64,000 nt of DNA from assembly GCA_019637615.1 (NCBI GenBank), contig JAHBVJ010000013.1, positions 124,001 through 188,000 of the forward strand, in the 5' to 3' direction. Position numbers and translations under genes: made by a program. Shown here piece after piece: positions 10,350-20,458 of this stretch (the first letter of the stretch is position 1; each line of letters starts with the position of its first letter). Source of the stretch: Anaerolineae bacterium. GTDB lineage: Bacteria; Chloroflexota; Anaerolineae; Aggregatilineales; UBA2796. A model generated the notes under the pieces. The model saw only the letters and a program-made list of their open reading frames with translations, was not told the origin of the DNA and did not search any database.

Positions 10350-11072
10350 ATGACATTGGAAGATGCCCGCGAAAGCTTGCAAAAGATACTCGATGTAAAC
10401 AACCCCGCCGACGCGCCGACGGCCTATTACGCCCTGTATCACGATCCGAAACGCTCGTCAGTGTACGTGCGGCGTGACGAACATGGCGAAGTGGTCGGCT
10501 TTGTCGGGCGCTTCCAGACGGGGATCGATCTGTTCCGTCCGGTCGTGACGATGCGCTGTTGGCAGCCGGAAGTCGCCGCCGATCTGCTGGCGGAGGCGCT
10601 CATACAAGGGCGACCCTACTTGATTTTCAGCAACCTCAACCAGTTGCCGATGGTAGGCGGCAGTATGCAGGTGAGCAATGAGCGCATCCTGCAAATCTTC
10701 GTGCTGGATGCTTCGCGCTTCAAGCCCGTGATGAACGTGCTGGTTGTGCATAAGCAAGCGCCAGATGGTTCGCCGCGCGTGGAGATCAGCTCCAATGGAC
10801 TGCAAGCCGTCGCGGGGTTGAACTGGCAATCGCCCGGATTTGCCGAAATCTACGTCCAGACCGATCCCGAAGCGCGTCAGCGTGGTTGGGGCGCGGCGGT
10901 AGTGGCGGGCATTTGTGAGCGCGTCCTGAGCAGCGGGCGCGTGCCGATCTACCTCGTAGAACCGGGCAACGAATCCTCGGTACGCTTGGCGCGCGGCATG
11001 GGCTTCGTGGATACAGGCGCACGGCAGGTGTTCGCGGATACGATCTATATGGGGCATCCGATGCGGGACTGA
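10350..11072 (+). CDS. GNAT-family N-acetyltransferase-like protein
   Basis: A 240-residue soluble protein. The C-terminal half (about 150-235) carries the GNAT acetyl-CoA motif A as ARQRGWGAAVVAGICERV and a typical NESSVRLARGMGFVDTGARQVF end. The N-terminal half has a diverged GNAT-like fold with an ordinary DEHGEVVGFVGRF strand pattern, suggesting a tandem arrangement. Acetyl acceptor unknown. It follows the small membrane protein with a 12-bp gap. Confidence 0.75.
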   Translation: MTLEDARESLQKILDVNNPADAPTAYYALYHDPKRSSVYVRRDEHGEVVGFVGRFQTGIDLFRPVVTMRCWQPEVAADLLAEALIQGRPYLIFSNLNQLPMVGGSMQVSNERILQIFVLDASRFKPVMNVLVVHKQAPDGSPRVEISSNGLQAVAGLNWQSPGFAEIYVQTDPEARQRGWGAAVVAGICERVLSSGRVPIYLVEPGNESSVRLARGMGFVDTGARQVFADTIYMGHPMRD

Positions 11073-11103
11073 TTCCGCGTGCCCTACTTTTGCAGAACTT
11101 GGT

Positions 11104-11125
11104 GAGCGTCTCGCAAAAGACGCTC
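11104..11125 (+). terminator. Hairpin between GNAT gene and large lipoprotein gene
   Basis: GAGCGTCT at 11104-11111 pairs with AGACGCTC at 11118-11125 over a 6-base loop. It lies 32 bp after the GNAT stop. There is no T-tract. Confidence 0.5.
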
Positions 11126-11199
11126 TGATTGTGCGTTATCTACTTGTTGATACCGTCTACCTTGCAGTGCTCATCGGAGCAGGCACGAAAGAAGGTGAA

Positions 11200-13077
11200 A
11201 TGCCACAAAACGACAGCCCTTTTCTCACTACGCCGCAGCCTTTCTACCGATTAGCCGTGCTCCTCACGCTGGTGATCGTGCTGGCAGCGTGCCAATCCGG
11301 CGCGCCGAGCAACGTCAATAGCGTTACCGGCACGGTTGTAGGCACGCCGGCAGGTTCCGGCATCGATCTGCGGCTGCCCACGCTGCCACCGACGCCCGTT
11401 GATCCGGGGCTGCTGGCGATTCAGGCCACGCCTGACCTCGCCAAGCTGCCTTTGCTGTCGGCATACCTTCAGCGGGTGCAAGCCGTCCTGCAACAGCCGA
11501 TCCCGATCATGACGCTGACCGAGGGGCTGGATGAGGCGCAGGCGCAAGCGCAAAAACTGGCGGTGAACGATCAGCGTTTTCAGGGCTATCTGCGCGATGA
11601 GCAGACTCAAGCCGCGCTGCGTAACGAGATTTTTGGCGTGTACCCGATGCGCGCCAGCGACGTGACGCAGCAAATCGCCGCCTGTGCCACCGATACTTGC
11701 TACCGCGTCGAAATGTACAACTACGCGATGAACTTCTACCTCGCGGCGGTGGTCGATATGCAGCAGCGTGCCGTGCTGAACGTGTACGGCTTCGAGAACA
11801 CGCAGCCTGACGTTCCACCGTACCTGACCAACATCGCCCTCGAGATCGCCACCCACGCGCCGGAAGTCAAGCAAGCCTTGGGGTTCAGCCCCGATGCTGG
11901 TGACGCGATTTACTCGAATATCAAGACCGCGCTGAACGGCACCATCTGCGAGCGGTCGCGGCATCTGTGCGTCGCGCCGACCTTCATCGTCGGGGAACGG
12001 GCGCTGTGGGCGATTGTTGACCTGACCGAGGGCAGTTTGATCGGCGTACGCTGGACGGAACTGGGCAACACCCGCGCTGTGACGGAAAAAGAGCTCGAAA
12101 ACAAGGCGATTTCGCGCCGCTACTGCCAGCAAGAAACCACCTTGGAGCAAGATGGTTGGCGGCTGAAATACACGCTGACCAGTTCGGACGGACTGCGGAT
12201 TTCGGACGTGAGCTTTAACAATGTGCCGTTCATCGACAGCGCCAAGCTAGTAGACTGGCATATTAGCTATTCCGTGCCGGATGGGTTCGGTTACAGTGAC
12301 GCGGTAGGCTGTCCGGTGTTCAGCCAAGCCGCCGTGATCGCGGTGCAGCCGCCGACCGTCGAAAATATCGTTGAAAATGGCGAGGTGGTCGGCTTCAGGC
12401 TGAAGCAGGATTTCTGGAGCGAACTGTGGCCTCAAGCCTGCAACTACTTCTACGCTCAACGCTACGAGTTCTACCGTGATGGGCGCTTCCGCCCCATCGC
12501 CAGCAATGTCGGGCGCGGCTGTGGCGACAACGGCACCTACCGCCCCGTGACGCGCATCGCGCTGGCGCAGAAGGATTACACCTTCAGCCAGTGGAACGGC
12601 TCGGCGTGGGAGGCATGGCAGCACGAGGATTGGCGGTTGGCCTCCAAGGTGTCCACGACCAGCGAAGGTTACCAGTTCCGCTTTGCCAACGCGGCGGGCG
12701 GCTATTACATCGAACCCGCCACCGGACAATTTGGCAACGGCGAACGCGGCGACAACCCGTATGTGTTCGTGACCCTGCGGCATTCCGATAAGGACGAAGG
12801 CGACGCGGATATGCCAACAATTGGTCCGTGCTGCAACACTGATTACCGCCAAGGGCCGGAAAAGTTCATCGATCCGACGCCGGAGCCGATCACTGACAGC
12901 CAATTGGTGCTGTGGTACGTCCCGCAGATTCGCAACGACGACACCAAAGGATCGGAGTACTGTTGGGCGGAAATGGTACTAGAAAATGGGATTTACGTTC
13001 CCAAAGAATACCCTTGTTACTCCGGGCCAATGCTGGTGCCGCTGACCGGTTCAGCTGCGCCAACAGCGACGCCCTAA
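11200..13077 (+). CDS. Large secreted lipoprotein of unknown function
   Basis: I choose the ATG at 11200 (GAAGG just upstream) over the GTG at 11131. The 625-residue product begins with a signal peptide and lipobox LAAC. The body has no domain I can name. Residues 60-260 are helical and resemble a secreted accessory domain, and the rest is beta-rich with repeated aromatic strands and two Cys-containing segments (IAACATDTCYRVE and CCNTDYR). The end is Pro/Thr-rich (AAPTATP). The next gene begins 16 bp downstream, suggesting a two-gene operon for an extracellular function. Confidence 0.75.
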   Translation: MPQNDSPFLTTPQPFYRLAVLLTLVIVLAACQSGAPSNVNSVTGTVVGTPAGSGIDLRLPTLPPTPVDPGLLAIQATPDLAKLPLLSAYLQRVQAVLQQPIPIMTLTEGLDEAQAQAQKLAVNDQRFQGYLRDEQTQAALRNEIFGVYPMRASDVTQQIAACATDTCYRVEMYNYAMNFYLAAVVDMQQRAVLNVYGFENTQPDVPPYLTNIALEIATHAPEVKQALGFSPDAGDAIYSNIKTALNGTICERSRHLCVAPTFIVGERALWAIVDLTEGSLIGVRWTELGNTRAVTEKELENKAISRRYCQQETTLEQDGWRLKYTLTSSDGLRISDVSFNNVPFIDSAKLVDWHISYSVPDGFGYSDAVGCPVFSQAAVIAVQPPTVENIVENGEVVGFRLKQDFWSELWPQACNYFYAQRYEFYRDGRFRPIASNVGRGCGDNGTYRPVTRIALAQKDYTFSQWNGSAWEAWQHEDWRLASKVSTTSEGYQFRFANAAGGYYIEPATGQFGNGERGDNPYVFVTLRHSDKDEGDADMPTIGPCCNTDYRQGPEKFIDPTPEPITDSQLVLWYVPQIRNDDTKGSEYCWAEMVLENGIYVPKEYPCYSGPMLVPLTGSAAPTATP

Positions 13078-13093
13078 CGCGAAGAAGGCAGCT

Positions 13094-14209
13094 ATGAGCA
13101 AACGCAAACAAAAAACGCAGCAACGTAATCCCGAATCCGCTGCCGAACCGAAAAAAATAGCCGCGCCAACGACCGCGAGTAAGCGCAAGGCGAAGGTATA
13201 CAAGCCAACCAACGCGATGGCATTGCGCACGCGTATGATCGGCGTAGCGGTGCTGATCGTCGTCCTGATCGGCGGCGGCTCAGTCCTCGTCAACCATACC
13301 AACACGCAAAACGACCAGAAAAACATGACCATGACCTCGATGGCGTATGTGGTGGGCACCACGCAGAACTGCGCGGGTAGTTCGCCTTTCGCCTCGGCAG
13401 TCGGCTTCCCGCGCGGAGTGCTCGATACGCGTGCCAACTTCGTGAAAGGGTTGGCACTGCGGGAACTGGACGCCAGCGGCAACATCCTGCGGACGTATCA
13501 GCATCCGTCGTGGTCACAGGCGGGTTATTTGGGATCATTCCAGCGGGACGCGGCGGGTAACATCTTCGTGATTCCCACGCCATACATCAACATCCTCGAC
13601 AACCCGCCGAAGAAAGCCAATATCGTCTACCGCATCGACCGCAACACTGGCGAGATGGTTCCGCTGGCGAATCTGCCCGTCCTCGCACCCGCCACGCCGG
13701 AAAATGTGTACGGACTGCTTGGCCTGACCTATGACTGCGAGACGCGCAGCCTGTACGTGTCGTCGGTATTCGGTTCGACCTTCACCAACGTCGCGGGCTG
13801 CATCTTCCAGCTTGACCCGAATACGGGCGAGGTGCGATCCAGCTTTGAGTACGTAGATGCCTTCGGGATCGGTGTGTTCAACAGTGTCAGCGGCAAGCGT
13901 CTGTACTTCGGGCTGGCGCGCACGCCGGATGTGTACTCGGTTTCGCTGGATGCCAGTGGCAAATTTGGCAAGGATGTCCGACCCGAATTCTCGATTGCCG
14001 AGGCAGGCGGCAGCTTTGACGAACGCGCCAAATCGATCACATTCCAAGGCTCGAACCAACTGATCGTCAAGATCATGCCATTCGATTTCAATCTGACCGC
14101 CACCAATCAGGCCAAACAAATCGTGTTGTCGTATGGGTACGACTCGCAAGCCGATAAATGGTTACTGCAAGCGGCGCAAACACTGAACGGCACATCGATC
14201 AACAGCTGA
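13094..14209 (+). CDS. Membrane-anchored, propeller-like extracellular protein
   Basis: A 371-residue protein with a Lys/Arg-rich cytoplasmic N terminus (residues 1-45), one transmembrane helix (about 50-72, IGVAVLIVVLIGGGSVLV) and a large outer domain. The outer part has repeated blades with NIVYRIDRNTGEM, GCIFQLDPNTGEV and DVYSVSLDASGKF, consistent with an SMP-30/NHL-type beta-propeller. No catalytic motif is evident. SD GAAGG. It is cotranscribed with the upstream lipoprotein and followed by a strong terminator. Confidence 0.7.
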   Translation: MSKRKQKTQQRNPESAAEPKKIAAPTTASKRKAKVYKPTNAMALRTRMIGVAVLIVVLIGGGSVLVNHTNTQNDQKNMTMTSMAYVVGTTQNCAGSSPFASAVGFPRGVLDTRANFVKGLALRELDASGNILRTYQHPSWSQAGYLGSFQRDAAGNIFVIPTPYINILDNPPKKANIVYRIDRNTGEMVPLANLPVLAPATPENVYGLLGLTYDCETRSLYVSSVFGSTFTNVAGCIFQLDPNTGEVRSSFEYVDAFGIGVFNSVSGKRLYFGLARTPDVYSVSLDASGKFGKDVRPEFSIAEAGGSFDERAKSITFQGSNQLIVKIMPFDFNLTATNQAKQIVLSYGYDSQADKWLLQAAQTLNGTSINS

Positions 14210-14230
14210 TCGATCAGGCGATGCGAAATG

Positions 14231-14257
14231 ATCCCGCTGGAAGTAGAGAAGCGGGAT
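14231..14257 (+). terminator. Rho-independent terminator
   Basis: ATCCCGCT at 14231-14238 pairs with AGCGGGAT at 14250-14257, followed by TATTTTTAT. It lies 22 bp after the stop at 14209 and ends the lipoprotein/propeller operon. Confidence 0.85.
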
Positions 14258-14413
14258 TATTTTTATGTTTAGTGCTGGAGGCCTTGTCCCTAGTTCGGAA
14301 CTACCGACTCTGGTAGAAACAGATCGACAGCGCGAATCCGGTGCGGAACTTAGCGACGGCTTGCATGTGGATCAGGCAATCTGAGCGGGGTTTGTGCAGT
14401 GCGAAATGCCGCG

Positions 14414-14701
14414 TTAGGTCTGTTCAGTGCGGTCAAGCACAATGATGGTCGCCGTTTCTCTACGGGTCGCTACTTCAAACATCACAACCCCCGTCAACGC
14501 GGCTAGAAAACCGGGTATGGCGTTCTGTAGGCACGTTTCCATAAAACCCACGACGACCTCCCAGCGCTCTTGAATGACCGAGCGCGGCGTACGATCTGAG
14601 ATGTCGTGAATATTGTTAAAGTTACCGATAGCCTCATAGACTAGCCAGCTACTTCCCCAGAGAAAGCCGACAATAATCAATAGATCCGCGATGCGCTTCA
14701 T
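14414..14701 (-). CDS. Small hypothetical membrane protein
   Basis: A 95-residue protein with two hydrophobic segments: residues 5-25 (ADLLIIVGFLWGSSWLVYEA) and about 58-78 (NAIPGFLAALTGVVMFEVA). A polar loop lies between them. No family recognised. It sits alone between two plus-strand operons, with 341 bp of apparently empty sequence upstream. An ATG start and a plausible AGAGGATATG stretch upstream support it, but it is short and could be spurious. Confidence 0.5.
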   Translation of the reverse strand: MKRIADLLIIVGFLWGSSWLVYEAIGNFNNIHDISDRTPRSVIQERWEVVVGFMETCLQNAIPGFLAALTGVVMFEVATRRETATIIVLDRTEQT

Positions 14702-15042
14702 TCGGTTTCATATCCTCTTATGTTGTGATGACGGCGTAGGGGAGCGATTTGTGAAATCAAACTATAGAGGATAACTGTGAGCATTCAAATCACGATTCCA
14801 TTTCAATTCATAACACGGGAAACAGGGAGTAGACGGGTGCGAATTCGGGTGGGCATAGAGGGAAAGCAGAAAATTCCCATTCATCGCATGACAAGTAGGT
14901 TTATCGTTGCCGTGTGATATACGTCACGAAACAGGATGACATACCTCACACTCCTGTTGCGTCCAAGGCGGCTATGATGATAGTGGGCATTTATTACTGC
15001 GCTATGTTTGACGTGCGCCAAAATTAATGTGAGTTGATTATT
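14702..15042. other. Gene-free stretch between divergent genes
   Basis: 341 bp between a minus-strand small membrane protein and the plus-strand zinc-ribbon protein. It is AT-richer than the flanks and should contain both promoters. I see no RNA gene, repeat or convincing -35/-10 pair. Confidence 0.4.
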
Positions 15043-16431
15043 ATGTCCAAAAATGAACCAATCCACTGTCCCAAATGCCAGACCACTGATATCAGTACGA
15101 AGGTAGTCACTATCGATGCCGCTTCAGGCAAGCGACTCTCGCTGCCAGTGACCGCAGTCGGTGGCATTTTTATCGCCATCGGCGTCATCCTCGGCGTCCT
15201 GTCGGTCATCAGCGCGATCACCTCGTCGCCGGCGCAAGACCCTAGCCCGACCGCGATAGTCGTCCTCGGGTTGATGATGGTGCTTTTGTTTGCTGGCCCC
15301 GGTTTGTACCTTGCTGCGCCGTACGTACAGGCGGATCGGCGGCAGTTGAGCGAATACCACTGCAAGCAATGTAGGCATGAATGGCACCGCATGGAGGGCG
15401 CAGAGATCACCCTGCTCAAGGTGTGGGTTCCGGGTAGCTTGGGATCGATGGTGCCCTCGCTGGTGGAACTTGCGCCGAATTGGCTGCGCGTGAAAGGCAT
15501 TGATAAAACGCTGCACATCCTCAAAGATCATGCCGCCCGACAAATTGAATTCACGGGGCGAAAGCATACTGGCAAGACTGCCGCTGGCGACATCAACGGC
15601 TACCCGCTGGTCACGTTTAACAGCGCGCAAGGACGCCTCAAGCATGTGGCGGTGCAGCCGGAAAGCTACCAACAACTCTGTGCGTGGGTGCCTTCGGCAG
15701 CAGGAACGGAGCACAAACCATTGGCAGTTACCGCTCATCCTAGCGTGATCGACACGTTCCGCGTCGAGGAACAGGCCGCATTATGCTTACCCGATCTTCG
15801 CGAGGCTGTGCAAACGCTCAAGGCGCTCTACACCGCTAAAATGGCAGCGCCCGGTCAAATGGGTATCCGTGCCTTAAACGCCGTGGAAGGGAAGAAGGAT
15901 GCTACCACGTATATCCTTGCCTACTTGGACGAGAGAGGCACAGGGCAACTCGATGATGTCAACAGCCTTGAACCCTTCCGCCGTTCAATTGCGCATTCGC
16001 GGAATTACAGCCACGAGGATGTTCACCGCGCGAAGCTCGAAATCCTTGAGTGGGCGTATCAGCGGATCACACAGTCTGCGTCGGCTCCTCGATCCATCAG
16101 CAGTTCCACGCCGAAACCTCAAGAGGCAAGCGGCGGACTGATCTGCGCGACGTGTTCAGCGGCGATCCGTAACTTCCACTACAGTTTTGAACACATTGTC
16201 ATCTCTGCCGGAGTCGGTTGGCAGTGTTCTGGATGTGGGACGGCCTATTGCAACGATCATCTCGATGAGCAGGCGAAAGATTCCGAAAAGTGCCCGAACT
16301 GCGGTGGTACCTTGATCCGGTTAGAGCAAGGGCCAGCCGCGTCATCGATGATTGAGTCCGCACGGCAGCGCGGCTTCTACAACGAGTATATTCGTCCGCC
16401 AGAGTCGCAACGGACGGTCGTAAAGGCGTGA
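15043..16431 (+). CDS. Membrane protein with split zinc ribbon and C-terminal zinc finger
   Basis: 462 residues from ATG 15043. A CPKC knuckle near the start and a second HCKQC knuckle around residue 107 would together form one zinc ribbon. Between them lie two transmembrane helices (about 38-60 and 70-92), so the ribbon would be closed by a membrane hairpin. A PH-like beta region follows (about 140-220), then a helical linker. The C-terminal Cys/His module CATC, CSGCGTAYC, H and CPNC (about residues 365-425) resembles a RING/double zinc ribbon. Function unknown. A role in recruiting proteins at the membrane is only an inference. Confidence 0.7.
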   Translation: MSKNEPIHCPKCQTTDISTKVVTIDAASGKRLSLPVTAVGGIFIAIGVILGVLSVISAITSSPAQDPSPTAIVVLGLMMVLLFAGPGLYLAAPYVQADRRQLSEYHCKQCRHEWHRMEGAEITLLKVWVPGSLGSMVPSLVELAPNWLRVKGIDKTLHILKDHAARQIEFTGRKHTGKTAAGDINGYPLVTFNSAQGRLKHVAVQPESYQQLCAWVPSAAGTEHKPLAVTAHPSVIDTFRVEEQAALCLPDLREAVQTLKALYTAKMAAPGQMGIRALNAVEGKKDATTYILAYLDERGTGQLDDVNSLEPFRRSIAHSRNYSHEDVHRAKLEILEWAYQRITQSASAPRSISSSTPKPQEASGGLICATCSAAIRNFHYSFEHIVISAGVGWQCSGCGTAYCNDHLDEQAKDSEKCPNCGGTLIRLEQGPAASSMIESARQRGFYNEYIRPPESQRTVVKA

Positions 16432-16509
16432 CGACTGCCGATCCGAACCCAGATCAATGAGTGCGATCATGGACATTTAGAAGTACGCAGCACCTTCATG
16501 ACGCGACAA

Positions 16510-18978
16510 TCAGTGCGGATTCGCATCAGCGGGTACCGTGAAGTAAAACGTGCTGCCTTCGCCCGGTTTGCTTTCTGCCCAGATGCGCCCACGATGATGC
16601 TCGACCACCTTTTTACAGATGGTCAGCCCGATCCCGCTACCCTGATAGGTGCCGACCGGATGCAGGCGTTGGAACATCAGAAAGATGCGATCCAGATATT
16701 GCGACTCGATCCCGATCCCGTTATCCTGCACGGCGAATACCCAGTCGTCGCCGCTGCGATTGGCGCTGATATGAATGCGTGGCGCTGACTCGCCACGGAA
16801 CTTGATGGCGTTGCTGATGAGGTTCTGAAAAAGCTGGACAAACTGATTTTTGTTGCCCATGAGGGTAGGCAGGCTCTCACTAATGATTTGCGCCTGACTA
16901 TCCTCGATTTTCGTGCGCAGATTCGCCAACGCCAGCGTCAAGGCTTCGTTTGCTGTGAACGAGACAAAGTTACGCTTATCGGTTTTCACACGAGAATAGG
17001 CGAGCAAGTCGTTGATCAGCGCCTTCATGCGGGTCGCACCGTCCACCGCGAAGTTGATGAATTCGTGCGCGTCTTTGTCGAAGAGGCTGTCATAACGCTG
17101 TTCGAGCAATTGCAGATAGCTGGTGACCATGCGCAGCGGCTCTTGCAAATCGTGCGAGGCCACATAGGCAAACTGCTCCAATTCTTCGTTGGAGCGCTTG
17201 AGATCATGGGCATATTGGCGTAGCGCGTTCTCAGCATCAAGGCGCTGCGTGATGTCCATGATCAAGCCATAGGCAACGGTGGGGTTCGCCGCTGCATCTT
17301 GTGTCACCGTCAAGTATGTTTCGATGGGAACGAGACGCCCATCCTTGGCGCGGGCTTGCAGCCGCAGCGTCATGGCAGTTTGCCCATGTTCCACCGTGTC
17401 GCGAAGCTGTTGGACGAAGGTAGCGAGGTCGTCAGGGTAGATGATCTGTCTGCCAAGACCGGGTATCGTCATCCAGTCGGCGGCTGAGTAGCCGAGTAGC
17501 TTTTCGGCATAGTTGTTGACATAGGTCAGCGCTTGATTTTCCGCGATCAGGTCGCCTTCCCAGACCATGCCGGGGACATTTTCCAAGATGTTGCGCAGCC
17601 TTCGTCGTTCGGCTTCTAGCAAGCGCGTTAATTGGAGGCGTTCCCGCTCGGCGCGGCGGCGTTCGCTGATGTCACGGAAGACCAGTACTTCTCCCGTCAA
17701 ATTGCCGTGCCGATCTTTGATAGGCGATGCGTTATGCTCAATCGGGATGGCCTGCCCGTGCTGCTTGATCAGCAATGTATGATTAGGAATCGCAAGGTTC
17801 GCAGGTTCCGGCGAGGCAACTCCGGTCGGTGTTTCCGATTTGCCCGATGTGCTCTCATCCACGATCTTGAAGACCGCACTGACGGGGTTGCCGATGGCTT
17901 CGGTCTGCTTCCAGCCCGTCAACTGCTCGGCAACGGGCGTCATGAGTTCGATCACACCTTGTGCGTCAGCGGCGATGACGGCATCTCCGATGCTGCGAAG
18001 GGTGACTTCAAAGCGTTCGCGCTGCGCTTCGGTCTGTTCGTAGAGTTTGGCGTTATCGACTGCCAACGCCGCCATGCGCCCTAGTTCTTCCGCAAGGGCG
18101 ACATCCTCTTGACTCAGGTAGCGACCGCTATCGATGGTCGTCACCAAGGTGATCACGCCGAAGGTATGCCCGCGTGCCGTCAACGGTACCGCAGCCGACG
18201 CGCGGAAACCGATCTCGCGGGCAATGGAGAGCAGATCATTATCCGATCCAGCGGCGGCGACCAACATCTCATCGGTGATGGTCGGGTAGTATTCCGTTTG
18301 TCCCGTGCGCAGCACCTTGCCCACCCCTGTGTTGCTATCGGTCTTGGGCGGGTAGCGCTGTTGAAGTTCATAAGCCCACGCGACGTTAGCCGGATCAACA
18401 TGCGCGACAGCCACGCGATTGATGTCACCCTGTTCATCGAGGAGATCGATGGCACACCAATCGGCAAGTTTGGGCGTTACCAGTTTGGCGACATTGGCGA
18501 GGGTGGTTTTATAGTCCAGCGACGAGGCCAGTGCTTTGCCCGCCGCGATCAGAAATTCTTGCAGAATTTGCTGTTTCTTTTGCGCCGTGATGTCGCGCGT
18601 AATCGTGACCGCGAACTCGACTTCACCGTTTTCGCCGTAGACGGGCTGCGCTTTGATAGCTGACCACCGATCCTCGCCCGTGATGCGGTCGTGCGTACGC
18701 ACGATGCGCTCAGGCTCGACTTTTCCCATCAGTGCCATATACCCCGGCATCGCGGACAAGCTGACAGGAGCGTCCTGTTCATCAAAAAGCGCAAAACGGT
18801 CGGCTAATTCTGATGGCGTAACAGCCAGCATTGCTTCGGCGGAGGGATAACCACTCATGCGGGCGAGTGCTTCATTCACAAAAAAGAGCTGCCCTTGTTT
18901 ATCTCTGGCGCTGATCCCATCCGCAATCGCGTTGAGCAATGCTAGTGATCGTTCGAGTGATCCTAGTATTCGTCGCAT
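16510..18978 (-). CDS. Multi-PAS/GAF sensor histidine kinase
   Basis: An 822-residue soluble kinase. Domain order: PAS (about 8-135), GAF (140-315), PAS (325-445), PAS with PAC (455-575), HisKA with H-box YVASHDLQEPLRMV (about 605), and HATPase with N-box FQNLISNAIKF, G1 VQDNGIGIE and G2 GSGIGLTICKKV. The H-box and the RRLRNILENVPGMVW linker resemble phytochrome-type kinases. There is no membrane segment, so it senses a cytosolic or diffusible cue. No response regulator lies next to it, so it is an orphan kinase. Confidence 0.93.
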   Translation of the reverse strand: MRRILGSLERSLALLNAIADGISARDKQGQLFFVNEALARMSGYPSAEAMLAVTPSELADRFALFDEQDAPVSLSAMPGYMALMGKVEPERIVRTHDRITGEDRWSAIKAQPVYGENGEVEFAVTITRDITAQKKQQILQEFLIAAGKALASSLDYKTTLANVAKLVTPKLADWCAIDLLDEQGDINRVAVAHVDPANVAWAYELQQRYPPKTDSNTGVGKVLRTGQTEYYPTITDEMLVAAAGSDNDLLSIAREIGFRASAAVPLTARGHTFGVITLVTTIDSGRYLSQEDVALAEELGRMAALAVDNAKLYEQTEAQRERFEVTLRSIGDAVIAADAQGVIELMTPVAEQLTGWKQTEAIGNPVSAVFKIVDESTSGKSETPTGVASPEPANLAIPNHTLLIKQHGQAIPIEHNASPIKDRHGNLTGEVLVFRDISERRRAERERLQLTRLLEAERRRLRNILENVPGMVWEGDLIAENQALTYVNNYAEKLLGYSAADWMTIPGLGRQIIYPDDLATFVQQLRDTVEHGQTAMTLRLQARAKDGRLVPIETYLTVTQDAAANPTVAYGLIMDITQRLDAENALRQYAHDLKRSNEELEQFAYVASHDLQEPLRMVTSYLQLLEQRYDSLFDKDAHEFINFAVDGATRMKALINDLLAYSRVKTDKRNFVSFTANEALTLALANLRTKIEDSQAQIISESLPTLMGNKNQFVQLFQNLISNAIKFRGESAPRIHISANRSGDDWVFAVQDNGIGIESQYLDRIFLMFQRLHPVGTYQGSGIGLTICKKVVEHHRGRIWAESKPGEGSTFYFTVPADANPH

Positions 18979-19326
18979 AACTTACAATCTAACCTTAAAA
19001 TGAAACCCTCGTTGAATGCCATGCCATCGCGACGATGTACTAGTAAGGGTTTTCATGGCGTAGCACAAAACAAACAGTCTCCCTGCTCCACAAGGTATCT
19101 AGTTAAGTTGCTATGTATCCAGCATTAGGTAATCTATGTCAGTCATAGCAAAATGCACACTTTTGCGCAAGAAAGTTTCATTTTTCAAACGAAAGACCGT
19201 GCAAAGAAGCGGACATCCGAGACGGAATCCGCGAGATTGGTTGCTTATCTAGACAGCTTCCCTTTACCCTCGCTCGGCTTCACTACGCACGCTCCGACAG
19301 TGTTAATGTCGGCGGGTGAACTGTGA
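18979..19326. other. Gene-free stretch, 348 bp
   Basis: This lies upstream of the multi-PAS kinase and downstream of the ornithine cyclodeaminase-like gene, both on the minus strand, so it should hold the kinase promoter. I see no ORF with coding character, RNA gene or long repeat. Confidence 0.4.
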
Positions 19327-20298
19327 TTAGAAATCGACTACTGTGCCGAGACCGAGCCGGTCTGCTGCTGCGACGATGCGGGCGGCGGCGGCGGCGTCTT
19401 GTACTGCCGTGCCGACCGACTTGAAGAAGGTGATCTCGTCGGCGCTGACGCGACCAGTTTTGAGGCCAGCGGCGATCTGCCCGATTTCCGTGTCAATCGC
19501 GGTGGTGGGGAGCAAGCCTTGCTGGATCGGCACCATGATGTCACCCGCTTCCGCTTCCGCACTGATCCGCGAGTCCACGACGATCTTGGATTTGATGACG
19601 ACTTCGGGCGCGATCTCCTGCATCGTGAGCATGTACGAGCCGATGCCGTTGATATGCGCGCCCGCTTTGACGTGCCGATCAAGGATCACCGGTGTACTGG
19701 AGGTCGTAGCCGCGACGAGCACATCAGCGCCAGTCAGGGCATCGTCGGGCGTGTTCACGGCGGTGATGTAAATGCCGGGGAGACGAGGCGCGAGAGATGT
19801 CACGAAATCCGCCGCGCCCCGCCGACTGTAAACGCGCACTTCGCGGATCGGACGGACGGCGCACACAGCTTCGATCTGCGGCCCCGCTTGCGCTCCGGCT
19901 CCGATCACGCCGAGGATGGATGCCTCTTCGCGCGCTAACAGTTCCGTCGCCAACCCTGATCCCGCGCCTGTGCGGAAGGCGGTGAGATACGCGCCATCCA
20001 GCAGCGCGACGGCTTTGCCCGTAGTAGCGTCATAGACCAGTACACTTGCCAGAATCACGGGTAGGCCATGCCGCACCGGATTCTGTCCGAACACCGAGAC
20101 GACCTTGACCGCGCCATACGGAGCGCCGTTCAGATAGGCGGGCATGAACATGGTCACGCCGTCGGGAGACTTCAAGGCGTTGCGCAGCGGGGCTTGTGCC
20201 GTGCCCGTCGAGAGAGCGATGAAGGCTTCGCGCATGGCGTCGATCATCTCGCGCATGGTGATGGCAGCGCGGATGTGGTCAGCGGTCAGGATACGCAT
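19327..20298 (-). CDS. Ornithine cyclodeaminase/mu-crystallin family enzyme
   Basis: A 323-residue NAD(P)-binding enzyme. The family's substrate-binding lysine lies in YGAVKVVSVFGQNP, the Rossmann motif is LGVIGAGAQAGPQ (about 130), and the strand DVLVAATTSSTPVI follows. Members include ornithine cyclodeaminase, alanine dehydrogenase (archaeal type) and ketimine reductases, and the exact reaction cannot be chosen here. It stands alone between two long intergenic gaps, with full family length. Confidence 0.9.
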   Translation of the reverse strand: MRILTADHIRAAITMREMIDAMREAFIALSTGTAQAPLRNALKSPDGVTMFMPAYLNGAPYGAVKVVSVFGQNPVRHGLPVILASVLVYDATTGKAVALLDGAYLTAFRTGAGSGLATELLAREEASILGVIGAGAQAGPQIEAVCAVRPIREVRVYSRRGAADFVTSLAPRLPGIYITAVNTPDDALTGADVLVAATTSSTPVILDRHVKAGAHINGIGSYMLTMQEIAPEVVIKSKIVVDSRISAEAEAGDIMVPIQQGLLPTTAIDTEIGQIAAGLKTGRVSADEITFFKSVGTAVQDAAAAARIVAAADRLGLGTVVDF

Positions 20299-20458
20299 CT
20301 TGGGACTCCGTTTCTGGCGGCAAGGTGAATTCTGCGCAATTCTATCATCTTCGCATCACGTGCCAAGCTGTTGGCTGGTGTGAAAATAGACGTAGGCAAT
20401 AATTCTAGATAGCTGTTATTTGTGATGCAGATCGCACATGCACTGTATGGAGTGGACT

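Noticed and set aside
14281..14413. tRNA-like fold in the region after the terminator
   Set aside because: No T-loop GTTCRAATC or acceptor pairing found. No tRNA seen anywhere in the window.
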